Below, piece after piece: positions 41,777 through 50,486 of a stretch of DNA of 64,000 nt. Position numbers and translations under genes: made by a program. The DNA is from Curtobacterium sp. BH-2-1-1 (GTDB lineage Bacteria; Actinomycetota; Actinomycetes; Actinomycetales; Microbacteriaceae). The notes under the pieces are model-generated. The model saw only the letters and a list, made by a program, of their open reading frames with translations. It was not told where the DNA came from and did not search any database. The DNA is taken from contig NZ_CP017580.1 of assembly GCF_001806325.1 (NCBI RefSeq), forward strand, positions 2,976,001 through 3,040,000, given 5' to 3'. Position 1 is the stretch's first letter. Each line of letters begins with the position of its first letter.

Positions 41777-42325
41777 ATGACCGACGAGCCGCCGCCCGAA
41801 CGCGTGGTCGCGCGGCTGCGCCCGCACGCTCGCCGGCTCGTGCGCCCCGCGGTGTTCGTGGTGCTCGTCATGCTCGCCGGCGGGTTCGGCTTCGGGGTGT
41901 TCCGGGCGCAGCTCGCCTGGCTGAACGCCGTCGTCGCCGGTCTTGTGGTGCTCCTCGTGTTCCTCGGCGGCGCGATGCCGCTGTTCCGCTGGATGTCGGA
42001 GCGCTACGTGGTGACCACCAGGCGCCTCGTCGTCGTGCACGGACTCGGCACGCGCACCCGGCGGGAGCTGCTGCACTCGCGGGGCTACGACGTGACGGTG
42101 CGTCGGCGCGGCCTGCAGGGGGTGTTCCGGTCCGGCGACGTCCTCGTGTTCCCCGGCGACGAGCCGGCCCTGGTGCTCGGCGACGTGCCGCACGCGGACC
42201 TCGTCGTGGCGGTCCTGCACGACCTCGTCGAAGCGCACGAGGCCCGGCGACGGCACCGCGAACCCGACTGGGACGAGATCGTCGGCGGGGCGGATCGACC
42301 GCGATGGGGCGACGTCAGACCCTGA
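41777..42325 (+). CDS. Small membrane protein with bacterial PH-like domain
   Basis: A 182-residue protein with two hydrophobic segments (AVFVVLVMLAGGFGFGVF and LNAVVAGLVVLLVFLGGAMPLF), then a domain starting SERYVVTTRRLVVVHGLGTRTRRELLHSRGYDVTVRRRG, the pattern of YdbT/PH_2-type membrane proteins. An in-frame ATG at 41765 overlapping the birA end is an alternative start. Function of such proteins is largely unknown; this gene commonly neighbours birA in actinobacteria. Confidence 0.8.
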   Translation: MTDEPPPERVVARLRPHARRLVRPAVFVVLVMLAGGFGFGVFRAQLAWLNAVVAGLVVLLVFLGGAMPLFRWMSERYVVTTRRLVVVHGLGTRTRRELLHSRGYDVTVRRRGLQGVFRSGDVLVFPGDEPALVLGDVPHADLVVAVLHDLVEAHEARRRHREPDWDEIVGGADRPRWGDVRP

Positions 42326-42375
42326 CGATGTCTCGACAGCGGGCGGTGCGGACCAGAACTGCGCCGAGGTTCCGG

Positions 42376-42381
42376 TACCGT
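42376..42381 (+). promoter_or_regulatory. Candidate -10 box of leaderless ugd
   Basis: TACCGT ends 6 nt before the GTG start at 42388; no ribosome site intervenes. Confidence 0.45.
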
Positions 42382-42387
42382 CTTCCC

Positions 42388-43695
42388 GTGCGTATCTCTG
42401 TCATCGGCTGCGGTTACCTCGGTGCCGTGCACGCCGCCTCCATGGCCAAGCTCGGGCACGAAGTCGTCGCAGTCGACGTCGACCCGGTCAAGATCGAGCG
42501 GCTCGCCGCGGGTGAGGCTCCCTTCTTCGAGCCCGGTCTCCCCGAGATCCTGAGCGAGGCGCTGGCCTCCGGCCGCATCCGCTTCACCACCGACATGGCC
42601 GAGGTCGCCGGTGCGCGCGTGCACTTCCTCGCCGTCGGCACGCCGCAGGGGCCGACCGGCGCCGCGGACCTCACGTACGTCGACGCCGCCGTCGCCGCGC
42701 TCACGCCGCACCTCGCCGCCGGCGAGTTCGTCGTCGGCAAGTCGACGGTCCCCGTCGGCACGGCTGCGCGCCTCGCAGCCGAGGTGTCCGAGGCGGTCCC
42801 CGGTGCGACGCTCGTCTGGAACCCCGAGTTCCTCCGCGAGGGCTTCGCGGTGCAGGACACGATCAGCCCGGACCGCTTCGTCTACGGCGTGCCCGACGGC
42901 GACGCCGGACAGGCCGCGGTCGAGGCCCTCGACGAGGTCTACGCCGAGGCCCTGGCGAGCGGCACGCCCCGGCTCGTGGTCAACCTGCCCACGGCCGAGC
43001 TCGTGAAGATCAGCGCGAACGCGTTCCTCGCGACGAAGATCTCGTTCATCAACTCGATGGCGGAGATCGCCGAAGTCGCCGGTGCCGACGTCACGGCGCT
43101 CGCCGACGCGATCGGCCACGACGCCCGCATCGGCCGCAAGTTCCTCAACGCCGGCCTCGGCTTCGGCGGCGGGTGCCTGCCGAAGGACATCCGGGCGTTC
43201 CAGGCGCGGGCGGACGAGCTCGGTGTCGGGGAGTCCCTGGCGTTCCTGGCCGACGTCGACGCCACGAACCTCCGTCGTCGCGCGCACGTCGTCGAGCTCG
43301 CGCAGGAGCTCCTCGGCGGGGCCGTCGCGGGCAAGCGCGTCGCCGTGCTCGGCCTGGCCTTCAAGCCGAACTCCGACGACGTCCGCGACTCGCCGGCGCT
43401 CGACATCGCCGCCCGGCTGCTGGGTCTCGGTGCCTCGGTCGCCGCGTACGACCCGGAAGCCGTCGTCACGGCGCGCCGCGTGCACCCCGAGCTCGACTAC
43501 ACCGAGAGCGCGACCGATGCCCTGCGTGACGCCGACCTCGTGCTCGTCCTCACCGAGTGGACCGAGTTCCGCGAGCTCGACCCGGCCGTGGCCGCCTCGC
43601 TCGTGGCGACGCCCGTCGTGATCGACGGGCGCAACTGCCTCGACCGCGACGCCTGGACGGCTGCCGGCTTCACCTACCGCGGCATGGGCCGCTGA
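42388..43695 (+). CDS. ugd: UDP-glucose 6-dehydrogenase
   Basis: A 435-residue NAD-dependent enzyme oxidising UDP-glucose to UDP-glucuronate. The Rossmann motif VIGCGYLGAVHAA opens the protein; NPEFLREGFAVQD and GFGGGCLPKDI follow, with the catalytic cysteine at about residue 263; the C-terminal domain has LAFKPNSDDVRDSPALDIA. The start at 42388 puts the Rossmann strand at residue 2, as expected. It opens the surface-polysaccharide region and supplies uronic acid. Confidence 0.94.
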   Translation: MRISVIGCGYLGAVHAASMAKLGHEVVAVDVDPVKIERLAAGEAPFFEPGLPEILSEALASGRIRFTTDMAEVAGARVHFLAVGTPQGPTGAADLTYVDAAVAALTPHLAAGEFVVGKSTVPVGTAARLAAEVSEAVPGATLVWNPEFLREGFAVQDTISPDRFVYGVPDGDAGQAAVEALDEVYAEALASGTPRLVVNLPTAELVKISANAFLATKISFINSMAEIAEVAGADVTALADAIGHDARIGRKFLNAGLGFGGGCLPKDIRAFQARADELGVGESLAFLADVDATNLRRRAHVVELAQELLGGAVAGKRVAVLGLAFKPNSDDVRDSPALDIAARLLGLGASVAAYDPEAVVTARRVHPELDYTESATDALRDADLVLVLTEWTEFRELDPAVAASLVATPVVIDGRNCLDRDAWTAAGFTYRGMGR

Positions 43696-43715
43696 ACACC
43701 GCGCGGGGGAGCAGC

Positions 43716-45593
43716 ATGACGATCGACGACGCCGTGACGACCGAGGACCCGGTCGTCGACGCTCCCGTGGAGCACCGACGCCGCTTCGGGGCCTTCCACG
43801 AGGGACGGCGCCCGTCGCGGGTGTCCCTGCTCGCGAACGGTGCACTGCTCCTCGTCGCCTCGCTGCTCGTCGCCGTGATCGCGTTCCGCACGCGGCTCGA
43901 GATGACGAACATCGACGGCATCTCGTACATGTCGATCGCGAAGCAGTACGCCGAGTGGCACTGGGCGGACGCCGTGAACGGCTACTGGTCGCCGATGGTG
44001 TCCTGGCTGATGGCGCCGTTCATCGCCGTCGGCGTCGGGCAGACCACGGCCTTCGCGATCGTGAACACGCTGTCCTGCGTCGCCGTGATGGCGATGGGGG
44101 CGTGGCTGCTGCTCCGGACGACCGGCAACGGCTGGACCGCCGCGTGGTCGATCGCCGCGACGGCACCGCTCCTGATGGCGAACGTCAGCCTGCAGACCCC
44201 GGACACCCTCGTGCTCGTGTGGTGCCTCGGGTTCCTCTGGGCCCTGCTCGCGGCCGACCGCGCCTGGCACGGCTCGGTGCGACGGATCGTGCTCACCGCG
44301 GTGCTGCTCGGCGCCGTGTGCGCGTTCGGGTACTTCACGAAGGCGTTCCTCGTCCCGGTGTTCCTCGTGGTGGTGCCGGTGTGGGCGGTCGTCCGCTGGT
44401 TCCAGGACCGCCCCGAGGCCCGTGAGCGCCGGTCCGTCCTGCTGCCCGTCGTCGCCCTCGTCGCCGTGGTCCTCGTCTCCGCGCCGTGGGTCATCGCCCT
44501 GTCGGTGAAGTTCGGCGGCATCGAGGTCGGCTCGTCGCTGACCGTGAACGTCTCGGGCAAGTTCAGCGACACGTCGAGCACCGACGGCGACGAGTACCGC
44601 ATCGCGACGCCGCCGAACGCCCGCGCGGTGTCGCCGAACGAGGACCGCACGCCGTCGATCTACGACGCCGGGATCCTCGAGGCCGAGCGCACGCTTCCAG
44701 CGGTGCCGCAGCCGGGCGCCGAGGCCGCTCCGACCGAGAGCCACACCACGACCCTCGTCGGCAAGGTGCGGTACTACGTCGAGCAGCGACTCGAGGCATT
44801 GCCCTACTACTTCAACCGCATCGGGTCGTTCGCACCGTTCGCGCTCGCGATCGGCGTCGTCTTCGTCGGCGCGGTCGTGGCGGGCGTCGTGCACTACCGC
44901 CGGTTCGTCTTCGCGAGCATCGTCGGCATCTTCTCCGGGGTGTACCTGCTCGGCTACGCGGGGATCGCGACGGTGGACACACAGGGCGGCAACGCGCGCT
45001 ACTACCTCCCGCTCTTCATCGGGTCGGTCCTGATCGCCGGGGCGCTCCTGCCCGCGTTCTGGCGCGCGGCTCGTCGGGGACGTCGTGTGCGGCAGGTCGT
45101 CGCCGTGGCCGCGTGCGCCGTCCTGGTCGTCGCCGCGTACAGCCAGAACGTCAACGGCGTGAAGGCGCCCTTCTCGACGATGGGCACGCGCCCGTCGGGC
45201 ATCCCGGTCGGGCAGGTGTTCGGCGGGGTCATCACCCCGGATGAACCGCTCTCGGACCTGCTGCTGGCCAACCACACGCTGCCCGCCGGCAGCACGATCC
45301 TCGGGACGAACACCCGGGACGCCACGCTCGTCGCGTTCCGCACCGGCACGCAGATGTACGGCGAACCGGGTCAGGAGTACGACTACCAGGACCCGTCGTT
45401 CGTCGCACTGCTCAAGAAGTCGGGCGTGCAGTACTTCCTGAACTACACGAACGCCCTCATCCCGAAGGACCGGGACTACTCGGCGATCGGCACGCTCGAG
45501 GACAGCTTCACCGTCCAGCAGACGTGCCAGGACATCCGGTCCGCGCCGGTCCAGGCCTGCCGGGTCGACGTCGTCAAGGTGTCGGGGAACTGA
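43716..45593 (+). CDS. Polytopic glycosyltransferase (GT39/ArnT-like)
   Basis: A 625-residue integral membrane protein. The first external loop has RLEMTNIDGISYMSIAKQYAEW with an acidic residue in the position used by C-type glycosyltransferases that take polyprenyl-phosphate sugars. About ten hydrophobic segments follow, and the C terminus is a soluble external domain (residues about 490-625) containing DPSFVALLKKSGVQYFLNYTNALIP. It starts 20 bp after ugd. Its 3' end overlaps the convergent DUF2142 gene by 20 bp. Donor and acceptor are unknown. Confidence 0.75.
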   Translation: MTIDDAVTTEDPVVDAPVEHRRRFGAFHEGRRPSRVSLLANGALLLVASLLVAVIAFRTRLEMTNIDGISYMSIAKQYAEWHWADAVNGYWSPMVSWLMAPFIAVGVGQTTAFAIVNTLSCVAVMAMGAWLLLRTTGNGWTAAWSIAATAPLLMANVSLQTPDTLVLVWCLGFLWALLAADRAWHGSVRRIVLTAVLLGAVCAFGYFTKAFLVPVFLVVVPVWAVVRWFQDRPEARERRSVLLPVVALVAVVLVSAPWVIALSVKFGGIEVGSSLTVNVSGKFSDTSSTDGDEYRIATPPNARAVSPNEDRTPSIYDAGILEAERTLPAVPQPGAEAAPTESHTTTLVGKVRYYVEQRLEALPYYFNRIGSFAPFALAIGVVFVGAVVAGVVHYRRFVFASIVGIFSGVYLLGYAGIATVDTQGGNARYYLPLFIGSVLIAGALLPAFWRAARRGRRVRQVVAVAACAVLVVAAYSQNVNGVKAPFSTMGTRPSGIPVGQVFGGVITPDEPLSDLLLANHTLPAGSTILGTNTRDATLVAFRTGTQMYGEPGQEYDYQDPSFVALLKKSGVQYFLNYTNALIPKDRDYSAIGTLEDSFTVQQTCQDIRSAPVQACRVDVVKVSGN

Positions 45594-47151
45594 CCTCGGT
45601 CGGCGTGCTGCGGGTCGGGGTGACCCACACCCGCAGCACGCCGCCGGTCAGCCCGACCGCGACGAGCACCGCGACGACAGCGACCACGGCGAACGGCACC
45701 GGGCCCCACGACTCGTAGCGGGCGATGCTCGCGGCCGAGAGCGGTCCGCTCGCGGCGTTCCAGAACCACCCGGCGGCGACCGCGAGGCCCCAGAGCCCGA
45801 TGGCCGGCAGCGCCACGGCCAGTACCCGGGGCAGCACGGCCGTCCCGCGCCCGGGCAGGGGCAGCCGCCGCCACGCCACGGCGCTCAGCACGACGAGGCA
45901 GAGCAGCGCCGGGAACAGGTAGCGGCCCTGCGTACCCGCGACCTCGGTCGTGTCGAGGTAGGCCTTCGCGCTGCTCGCGGTCTGCAGGAGCAGCAGGAGC
46001 GCGGGGAACACCGCGAGTGTCCAGGCGGTGCGCCGGGTCCGGCCACGGCGGAACGCCCAGCCGACGAGCACGACGAGCGCGACGAGCGTCAGGACCGCCG
46101 TGAGGAGGTCGCCGATGCTCACCTGCGCGCGCTGCCCCGGGGAGCCCCAGAAGGTCCGGGCGAGGGTGCCCCAGCTGACGTCGAGGAAGTGCCACACCGA
46201 GGGCCCCTGGCCGTCGGGGAACGGGCGGTCGGGTCGGATCGCGGCGTAGCCGTCCGGCTGCAGGGTGCGGAACAGCCAGAGGTTGCGCAGCCACCACCAG
46301 GCGCCGATCACCGCGGCCACGCCGAGGGCGACGGCGGCGCGGAGGACGCGACGGCGGAGCGGGACGACACCCGCACCGGCGACGAGGGCCACGACCGCGA
46401 CGAACGGCACCGCCGGCAGCCCCGTGCCCTTCGTCCAGACGAGCAGTCCGAGCGCGACCCCGAGCCAGACCAGCGTCCGGCGCCGCAGGTCCCCGGTGAG
46501 GAGCCGCGTCGCGAGCCACACCACGACGCCGCCGAGCAGGAACGTCAGGGCGTCGTTCGTCACGGAGGCCCCGATCGACGCCAGCTGCGGCGTCGCGAAC
46601 AGCGCGAGTGCGCCCATCAGGCCCGCCAGCGGCGACCGGGTGACCCGCCGGACCGAAGCCCACGCCAGGAGCGCGAGCGGCGTCACGAGCAGCGCGTCCA
46701 CGAGCCGGAGCGCGACGAGGGCGTGGTCCCAGCGGAGCGAGCCGTAGTGCAGCACGCGGAGCACGACGGCGTCCACCACGTAGGCCGTCGGCGGGTGCTG
46801 CGTCATCTGGTCGACCGTCGTGGAGTCGCCGGGGTGCGCCGCGAGCAGCTCGCTCACGGTCGACCACGTCGAGGAGTCCCCGGCGACCTGTTCCCGTTGC
46901 GCGGCCTGCACGGCGTTCGACACGTGCAACGTCCCGGGTGCCGGCCAACCGGAACCGGTGGCGACGTGCACGGCGGCGTCGAGGTGCGCGGGCTCGTCCG
47001 GTGCCTGGAACGCCGGCACGACGATCGCCCAGAGCACCAGCCAGAGCCCGAACACCGCCGTCAGGACGGCGACCCACAGCCCCTCGCTCCGCGAGACGAC
47101 GGGGTGCGGTTCGGACTGCATCGAGCGGACTCCCGGGGTCGGCGACGCCAC
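45574..47151 (-). CDS. DUF2142 polytopic membrane protein, copy 1 (probable glycosyltransferase)
   Basis: A 525-residue multi-spanning protein. The first external loop carries FQAPDEPAHLDAAVHVA, followed by MTQHPPTAYVVDAVVL and later SIGASVTNDALTFLLGG and WTKGTGLPAVPF, the conserved DUF2142 motifs. Relatives are thought to be GT-C-fold transferases for cell-envelope glycans. A paralogue lies at 60714-62297. The GTG at 47151 is 19 bp from a minus-strand TAGGCT (47171-47176) inside the end of gtrA, so it may have its own promoter. Confidence 0.75.
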   Translation of the reverse strand: MASPTPGVRSMQSEPHPVVSRSEGLWVAVLTAVFGLWLVLWAIVVPAFQAPDEPAHLDAAVHVATGSGWPAPGTLHVSNAVQAAQREQVAGDSSTWSTVSELLAAHPGDSTTVDQMTQHPPTAYVVDAVVLRVLHYGSLRWDHALVALRLVDALLVTPLALLAWASVRRVTRSPLAGLMGALALFATPQLASIGASVTNDALTFLLGGVVVWLATRLLTGDLRRRTLVWLGVALGLLVWTKGTGLPAVPFVAVVALVAGAGVVPLRRRVLRAAVALGVAAVIGAWWWLRNLWLFRTLQPDGYAAIRPDRPFPDGQGPSVWHFLDVSWGTLARTFWGSPGQRAQVSIGDLLTAVLTLVALVVLVGWAFRRGRTRRTAWTLAVFPALLLLLQTASSAKAYLDTTEVAGTQGRYLFPALLCLVVLSAVAWRRLPLPGRGTAVLPRVLAVALPAIGLWGLAVAAGWFWNAASGPLSAASIARYESWGPVPFAVVAVVAVLVAVGLTGGVLRVWVTPTRSTPTEVSSPTP

Positions 47152-47173
47152 CGGTGTCGGTGGCGCGTCGAGC

Positions 47174-47710
47174 CTACTGGCCCACGACCTCGGAACCCGC
47201 GGTGGAACCAGTCGTCTCGGCGGCGGGTACGGCCCGGTCGTGTCCGCGCTCGGGGTGGTACACCCACACCTTGTAGAGCCAGAAGCGGAACACCGTGCCG
47301 AGCACGAGTCCGATCACGTTGCCCGAGATGTTGTCCGCCAACGCCGAGGTCAGCCCGAGCACGTAGTGCGAGATGCCCAGGCAGCCGAGCGAGATGACCA
47401 TGCCGCCGAGCGACACGACGACGAACTCGATGCCCTCACGCGTGGCCACCGCCCGCCGCTGCTCGCGGAAGGTCCAGTAGCGGTTGCCCATCCAGTTGAC
47501 GAAGATGGCCACGATCGTCGAGACGACCTTCGCCCAGAACGGCCCGGAGTGGACCTCGTCCGGGCTGAGCACCGTCGCCCGCAGCACGTTGAAGATGCCG
47601 GTGTCGACGACGAACCCCACCGCGCCGACGACGCCGAAGCGTGCCAGTTGGGCCACCAGTCGCCGCACGGTCTCTCCCGGGTCCGTAGAGTTGTCGCTGG
47701 TCGTGCTCAC
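47174..47710 (-). CDS. GtrA-family membrane protein
   Basis: A 178-residue protein with four hydrophobic segments. RRLVAQLARFGVVGAVGFVVDTGIFNVLR, VNWMGNRYWTFREQRR and the closing NVIGLVLGTVFRFWLYKVWVYHP are the GtrA signature. Members take part in moving polyprenyl-phosphate-linked sugars across the membrane or in envelope glycan modification. A matching GtrB-like transferase is at 62287-63228. The GTG at 47710 is chosen to give a short polar head. Confidence 0.85.
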   Translation of the reverse strand: MSTTSDNSTDPGETVRRLVAQLARFGVVGAVGFVVDTGIFNVLRATVLSPDEVHSGPFWAKVVSTIVAIFVNWMGNRYWTFREQRRAVATREGIEFVVVSLGGMVISLGCLGISHYVLGLTSALADNISGNVIGLVLGTVFRFWLYKVWVYHPERGHDRAVPAAETTGSTAGSEVVGQ

Positions 47711-47809
47711 GAGGGCCGACCCGCAGGTCGCACAGGACGGCGACCCGAACAGCGATTCTAGACAGCGCGTTCTCGCCGGACGGTGTGAACGACGGAAGGA
47801 ACACACAGC

Positions 47810-48946
47810 ATGGCGTTGCGCGTCGGGGTCATCGGTGGGGGACAGCTGGCACGGATGATGGTGCCGGCCGCGGTCGAGCTCGGTCTCGACATCCGGGTGC
47901 TGGCCGAGGGCCCGGGCATGTCGGCCGCGATCGCGGCCACCGCCGAGGGGGACTACCACGACGCCGCGACCGTGCTCGCCTTCGCGCGGGACGTCGACGT
48001 CGTCACCTTCGACCACGAGCACGTGCCGCAGGACGTCCTCCGTGCCCTCGTCGACGCCGGCGTCGCCGTGCACCCCGGCCCGGAGCCGCTCGCCGTCGCG
48101 CAGGACAAGATCACCATGCGCACGCGCCTGTCCGAGCTCGGGCTGCCGGTGCCGGACTGGGCCGCCGTGCACGACCCCGACGAGCTGCAGGCGTTCCTCG
48201 ACGACCACGGTGGACGTGCAGTCGTGAAGACCGCCCGTGGCGGGTACGACGGCAAGGGCGTCCGGGTGGTCACCGACCCGGCCGACGTCGCCGACTGGTT
48301 CATCGCCGTCGCCGAGGCAGGCGGCGAGCAGGCGCTCCTCGTCGAGGAACTCGTGCCGTTCACCCGCGAGCTCGCCCAGTCCGTCGCCCGACGCCCCTCC
48401 GGCGAGGTCGTCGCCTGGCCGCTCGTCGAGACCGTGCAGCGCGACGGCGTCTGCGCCGAGGTCTTCGCCCCCGCCCCCGACAGCGCCGGACGCATCGCCG
48501 ACATGGCCGAGGACATCGCCGTGCGGATCGCGACGGAGCTCGGCGTCACGGGTGTGCTCGCGGTGGAGCTGTTCCAGACCGACGACGAGCGCATCCTCAT
48601 CAACGAGCTCGCCATGCGCCCGCACAACACCGGTCACTGGACGATCGACGGCGCCACGACGAGCCAGTTCGAGCAGCACCTGCGTGCCGTGCTCGACCTG
48701 CCGCTCGGTGCCACCGGGTCGTTCGCCCCGGCCGCGGTCATGATCAACGTGCTCGGCGGTCCGGCGGACGGCGACCTCGCGGCGCGGTACCCGGGTGCGC
48801 TCGAGGCCTTCCCCGAGGCCAAGTACCACTTCTACGGCAAGGCTCCCCGGCCGGGTCGCAAGATCGGGCACGTGACCGTCATCGGCGACGACCTCGACGA
48901 CGTCACGTACCGCGCCCGGTCCGCAGCGGCCCACTTCGACGACTGA
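47810..48946 (+). CDS. purK: 5-(carboxyamino)imidazole ribonucleotide synthase
   Basis: A 378-residue ATP-grasp enzyme of purine synthesis that carboxylates AIR to N5-CAIR. GVIGGGQLARMMVPAA opens the protein; VVKTARGGYDGKGVRVV is the ATP-grasp loop and ELAMRPHNTGHWTIDG the metal/substrate site. GGAAGGA lies about nine bases before the ATG. Its usual partner purE is not adjacent but 2.7 kb downstream in the same orientation. Confidence 0.95.
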   Translation: MALRVGVIGGGQLARMMVPAAVELGLDIRVLAEGPGMSAAIAATAEGDYHDAATVLAFARDVDVVTFDHEHVPQDVLRALVDAGVAVHPGPEPLAVAQDKITMRTRLSELGLPVPDWAAVHDPDELQAFLDDHGGRAVVKTARGGYDGKGVRVVTDPADVADWFIAVAEAGGEQALLVEELVPFTRELAQSVARRPSGEVVAWPLVETVQRDGVCAEVFAPAPDSAGRIADMAEDIAVRIATELGVTGVLAVELFQTDDERILINELAMRPHNTGHWTIDGATTSQFEQHLRAVLDLPLGATGSFAPAAVMINVLGGPADGDLAARYPGALEAFPEAKYHFYGKAPRPGRKIGHVTVIGDDLDDVTYRARSAAAHFDD

Positions 48947-48947
48947 G

Positions 48948-48987
48948 GCTGCGGTCCGCGCGGACGGTGCGCTCGGACGGTCCGCAG
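48948..48987 (+). terminator. Possible terminator after purK
   Basis: CTGCGG and CCGCAG bracket a self-complementary GTCCGCGCGGAC core in the 147-bp gap before the cellulase gene. Pairing is imperfect, so termination is tentative. Confidence 0.35.
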
Positions 48988-49093
48988 AAGGGCGGACACC
49001 CGCTCGGGTGGCACCCGATCTGGCGTGTGTACCCCCGCGCGTCGGCGTGCTCCCATGGACGGGACAGGGTCCACCGTCCACAGGGAGTACGTC

Positions 49094-50458
49094 ATGCGCC
49101 GCGCCAGTGTGTTCGCCACCACGGGAGCGGTGAGCGCCTTCGTGGCGCTCGCCGCGGGAGCGCTCACGCCGACCACCGCCGTCGCGGCGACGAGCGCCGC
49201 CACGATCCGTGCGGCCGCTGCGTCGTCCCTCTACGCCTCCGGTCCCTACCGTTCCGACACGAGCGAGGCGGCGAAGCACGCGACCGCCCTCGCGACGAGC
49301 GACCCGAGCGGCGCGGCCGCGGCGAAGACGATCGCGCAGTACCCGGTCGCGATCTGGCTCGGGGACTGGACGCAGGGGGCGACGCTGACGCGGACGATCG
49401 ACGCCGCGATCGCGGGTGCCGAGCGCACCGGGACGACCGCGGTCTTCGTGACGTACGCCATCCCGCAGCGCGACTGCGGCGGGTACTCCGCCGGCGGCTT
49501 CGACGAGGCGACGTACGACGCGTGGGTCGACCAGATCGTCGCCCGCGTCGCCGGGCACCGAGCGGCCGTGATCGTCGAGCCGGACTCCCTCGCGATGCTC
49601 AGCAACAGCGCGTGCAGCGAGACCCTCGACGCCCAGCGGTACCGCATCCTCGCCCGCGAGGTCGCTGCCTTCACGGCGGCCGGCGTGCCGGCCTACCTCG
49701 ACGCGGGGAACTCGAACTGGGTCCCGCCGGCGGTGATGGCGTCCCGGCTGAACAGCGCCGGGGTCCAGCGCGCGCGGGGCTTCTTCACGAACGTCGCGAA
49801 CTACTACCCGACCGCGCAGGAGCAGGCGTACGCCGAGAGGGTCTCCGCGGCCACGGGCGGGTCCCACTACGTGATCGACACCTCCCGGAACGGCCAGGGC
49901 TGGCGCGGCACCTGGTGCAACGGTCCCGGCTCCGGGCTCGGCACCTCACCGCGGGTGGTGTCGGACGGTTCGGCCCTCGACGCGCTGCTCTGGGTGAAGA
50001 CCCCCGGTGCGAGCGACGGCACGTGCAACGGCGGGCCGGCGGCGGGGAAGTGGTGGTCCGCGTTCGCGAAGTCCCTCGTGGCGAACGCGCGGCTCGGGAC
50101 GCCGGTCGCCACGGCTGCTCCGGCTCGGACCGCTCCGTCCGTCGCGCCGACCGTGCACCGGGACTCGGTCGCGTCGGCCGCGAAGCGGCGCGTGACGGTG
50201 TCGGGGTGGACGTTCGACCGCGACGACCTCACGAAGCCGGTCACCGTGCGCGTCACGGTCGGCGGGAAGGTGGTGGGGACCGCCACGGCGGACGCCTCGC
50301 GGCCGGACGTCGACCGGGTGCACCGGGTCGGGCGGAACCACGGGTTCCGGGCGACCGTGGCGGTGTCGAGCGGGAAGCGGAGCGTGTGCCTGACGGCGGT
50401 CGGGATCGGCCGGGGCGGGGACACCTCGATGGGGTGCACGACCGTCACGGTCCGCTGA
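49094..50458 (+). CDS. Secreted GH6 cellulase (endoglucanase or cellobiohydrolase)
   Basis: A 454-residue exported glycoside hydrolase. The signal peptide spans residues 1-32 (ends TAVAA). The GH6 barrel (about 45-340) has YPVAIWLGDW, TYAIPQRDCGGYSAGG with a catalytic aspartate at 127, VIVEPDSLAML with the proton-donor aspartate at 164, then LDAGNSNWVPP and HYVIDTSRNGQGW. A C-terminal Ig-like domain (from about 370) replaces the usual cellulose-binding module. GGGAG at 49083-49087 precedes the ATG. Substrate is beta-1,4-glucan, likely plant cell wall. Its place between purK and purE is unusual. Confidence 0.92.
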   Translation: MRRASVFATTGAVSAFVALAAGALTPTTAVAATSAATIRAAAASSLYASGPYRSDTSEAAKHATALATSDPSGAAAAKTIAQYPVAIWLGDWTQGATLTRTIDAAIAGAERTGTTAVFVTYAIPQRDCGGYSAGGFDEATYDAWVDQIVARVAGHRAAVIVEPDSLAMLSNSACSETLDAQRYRILAREVAAFTAAGVPAYLDAGNSNWVPPAVMASRLNSAGVQRARGFFTNVANYYPTAQEQAYAERVSAATGGSHYVIDTSRNGQGWRGTWCNGPGSGLGTSPRVVSDGSALDALLWVKTPGASDGTCNGGPAAGKWWSAFAKSLVANARLGTPVATAAPARTAPSVAPTVHRDSVASAAKRRVTVSGWTFDRDDLTKPVTVRVTVGGKVVGTATADASRPDVDRVHRVGRNHGFRATVAVSSGKRSVCLTAVGIGRGGDTSMGCTTVTVR

Positions 50459-50486
50459 AGCCACCGGATCGCGGGAGGATGGGCGC

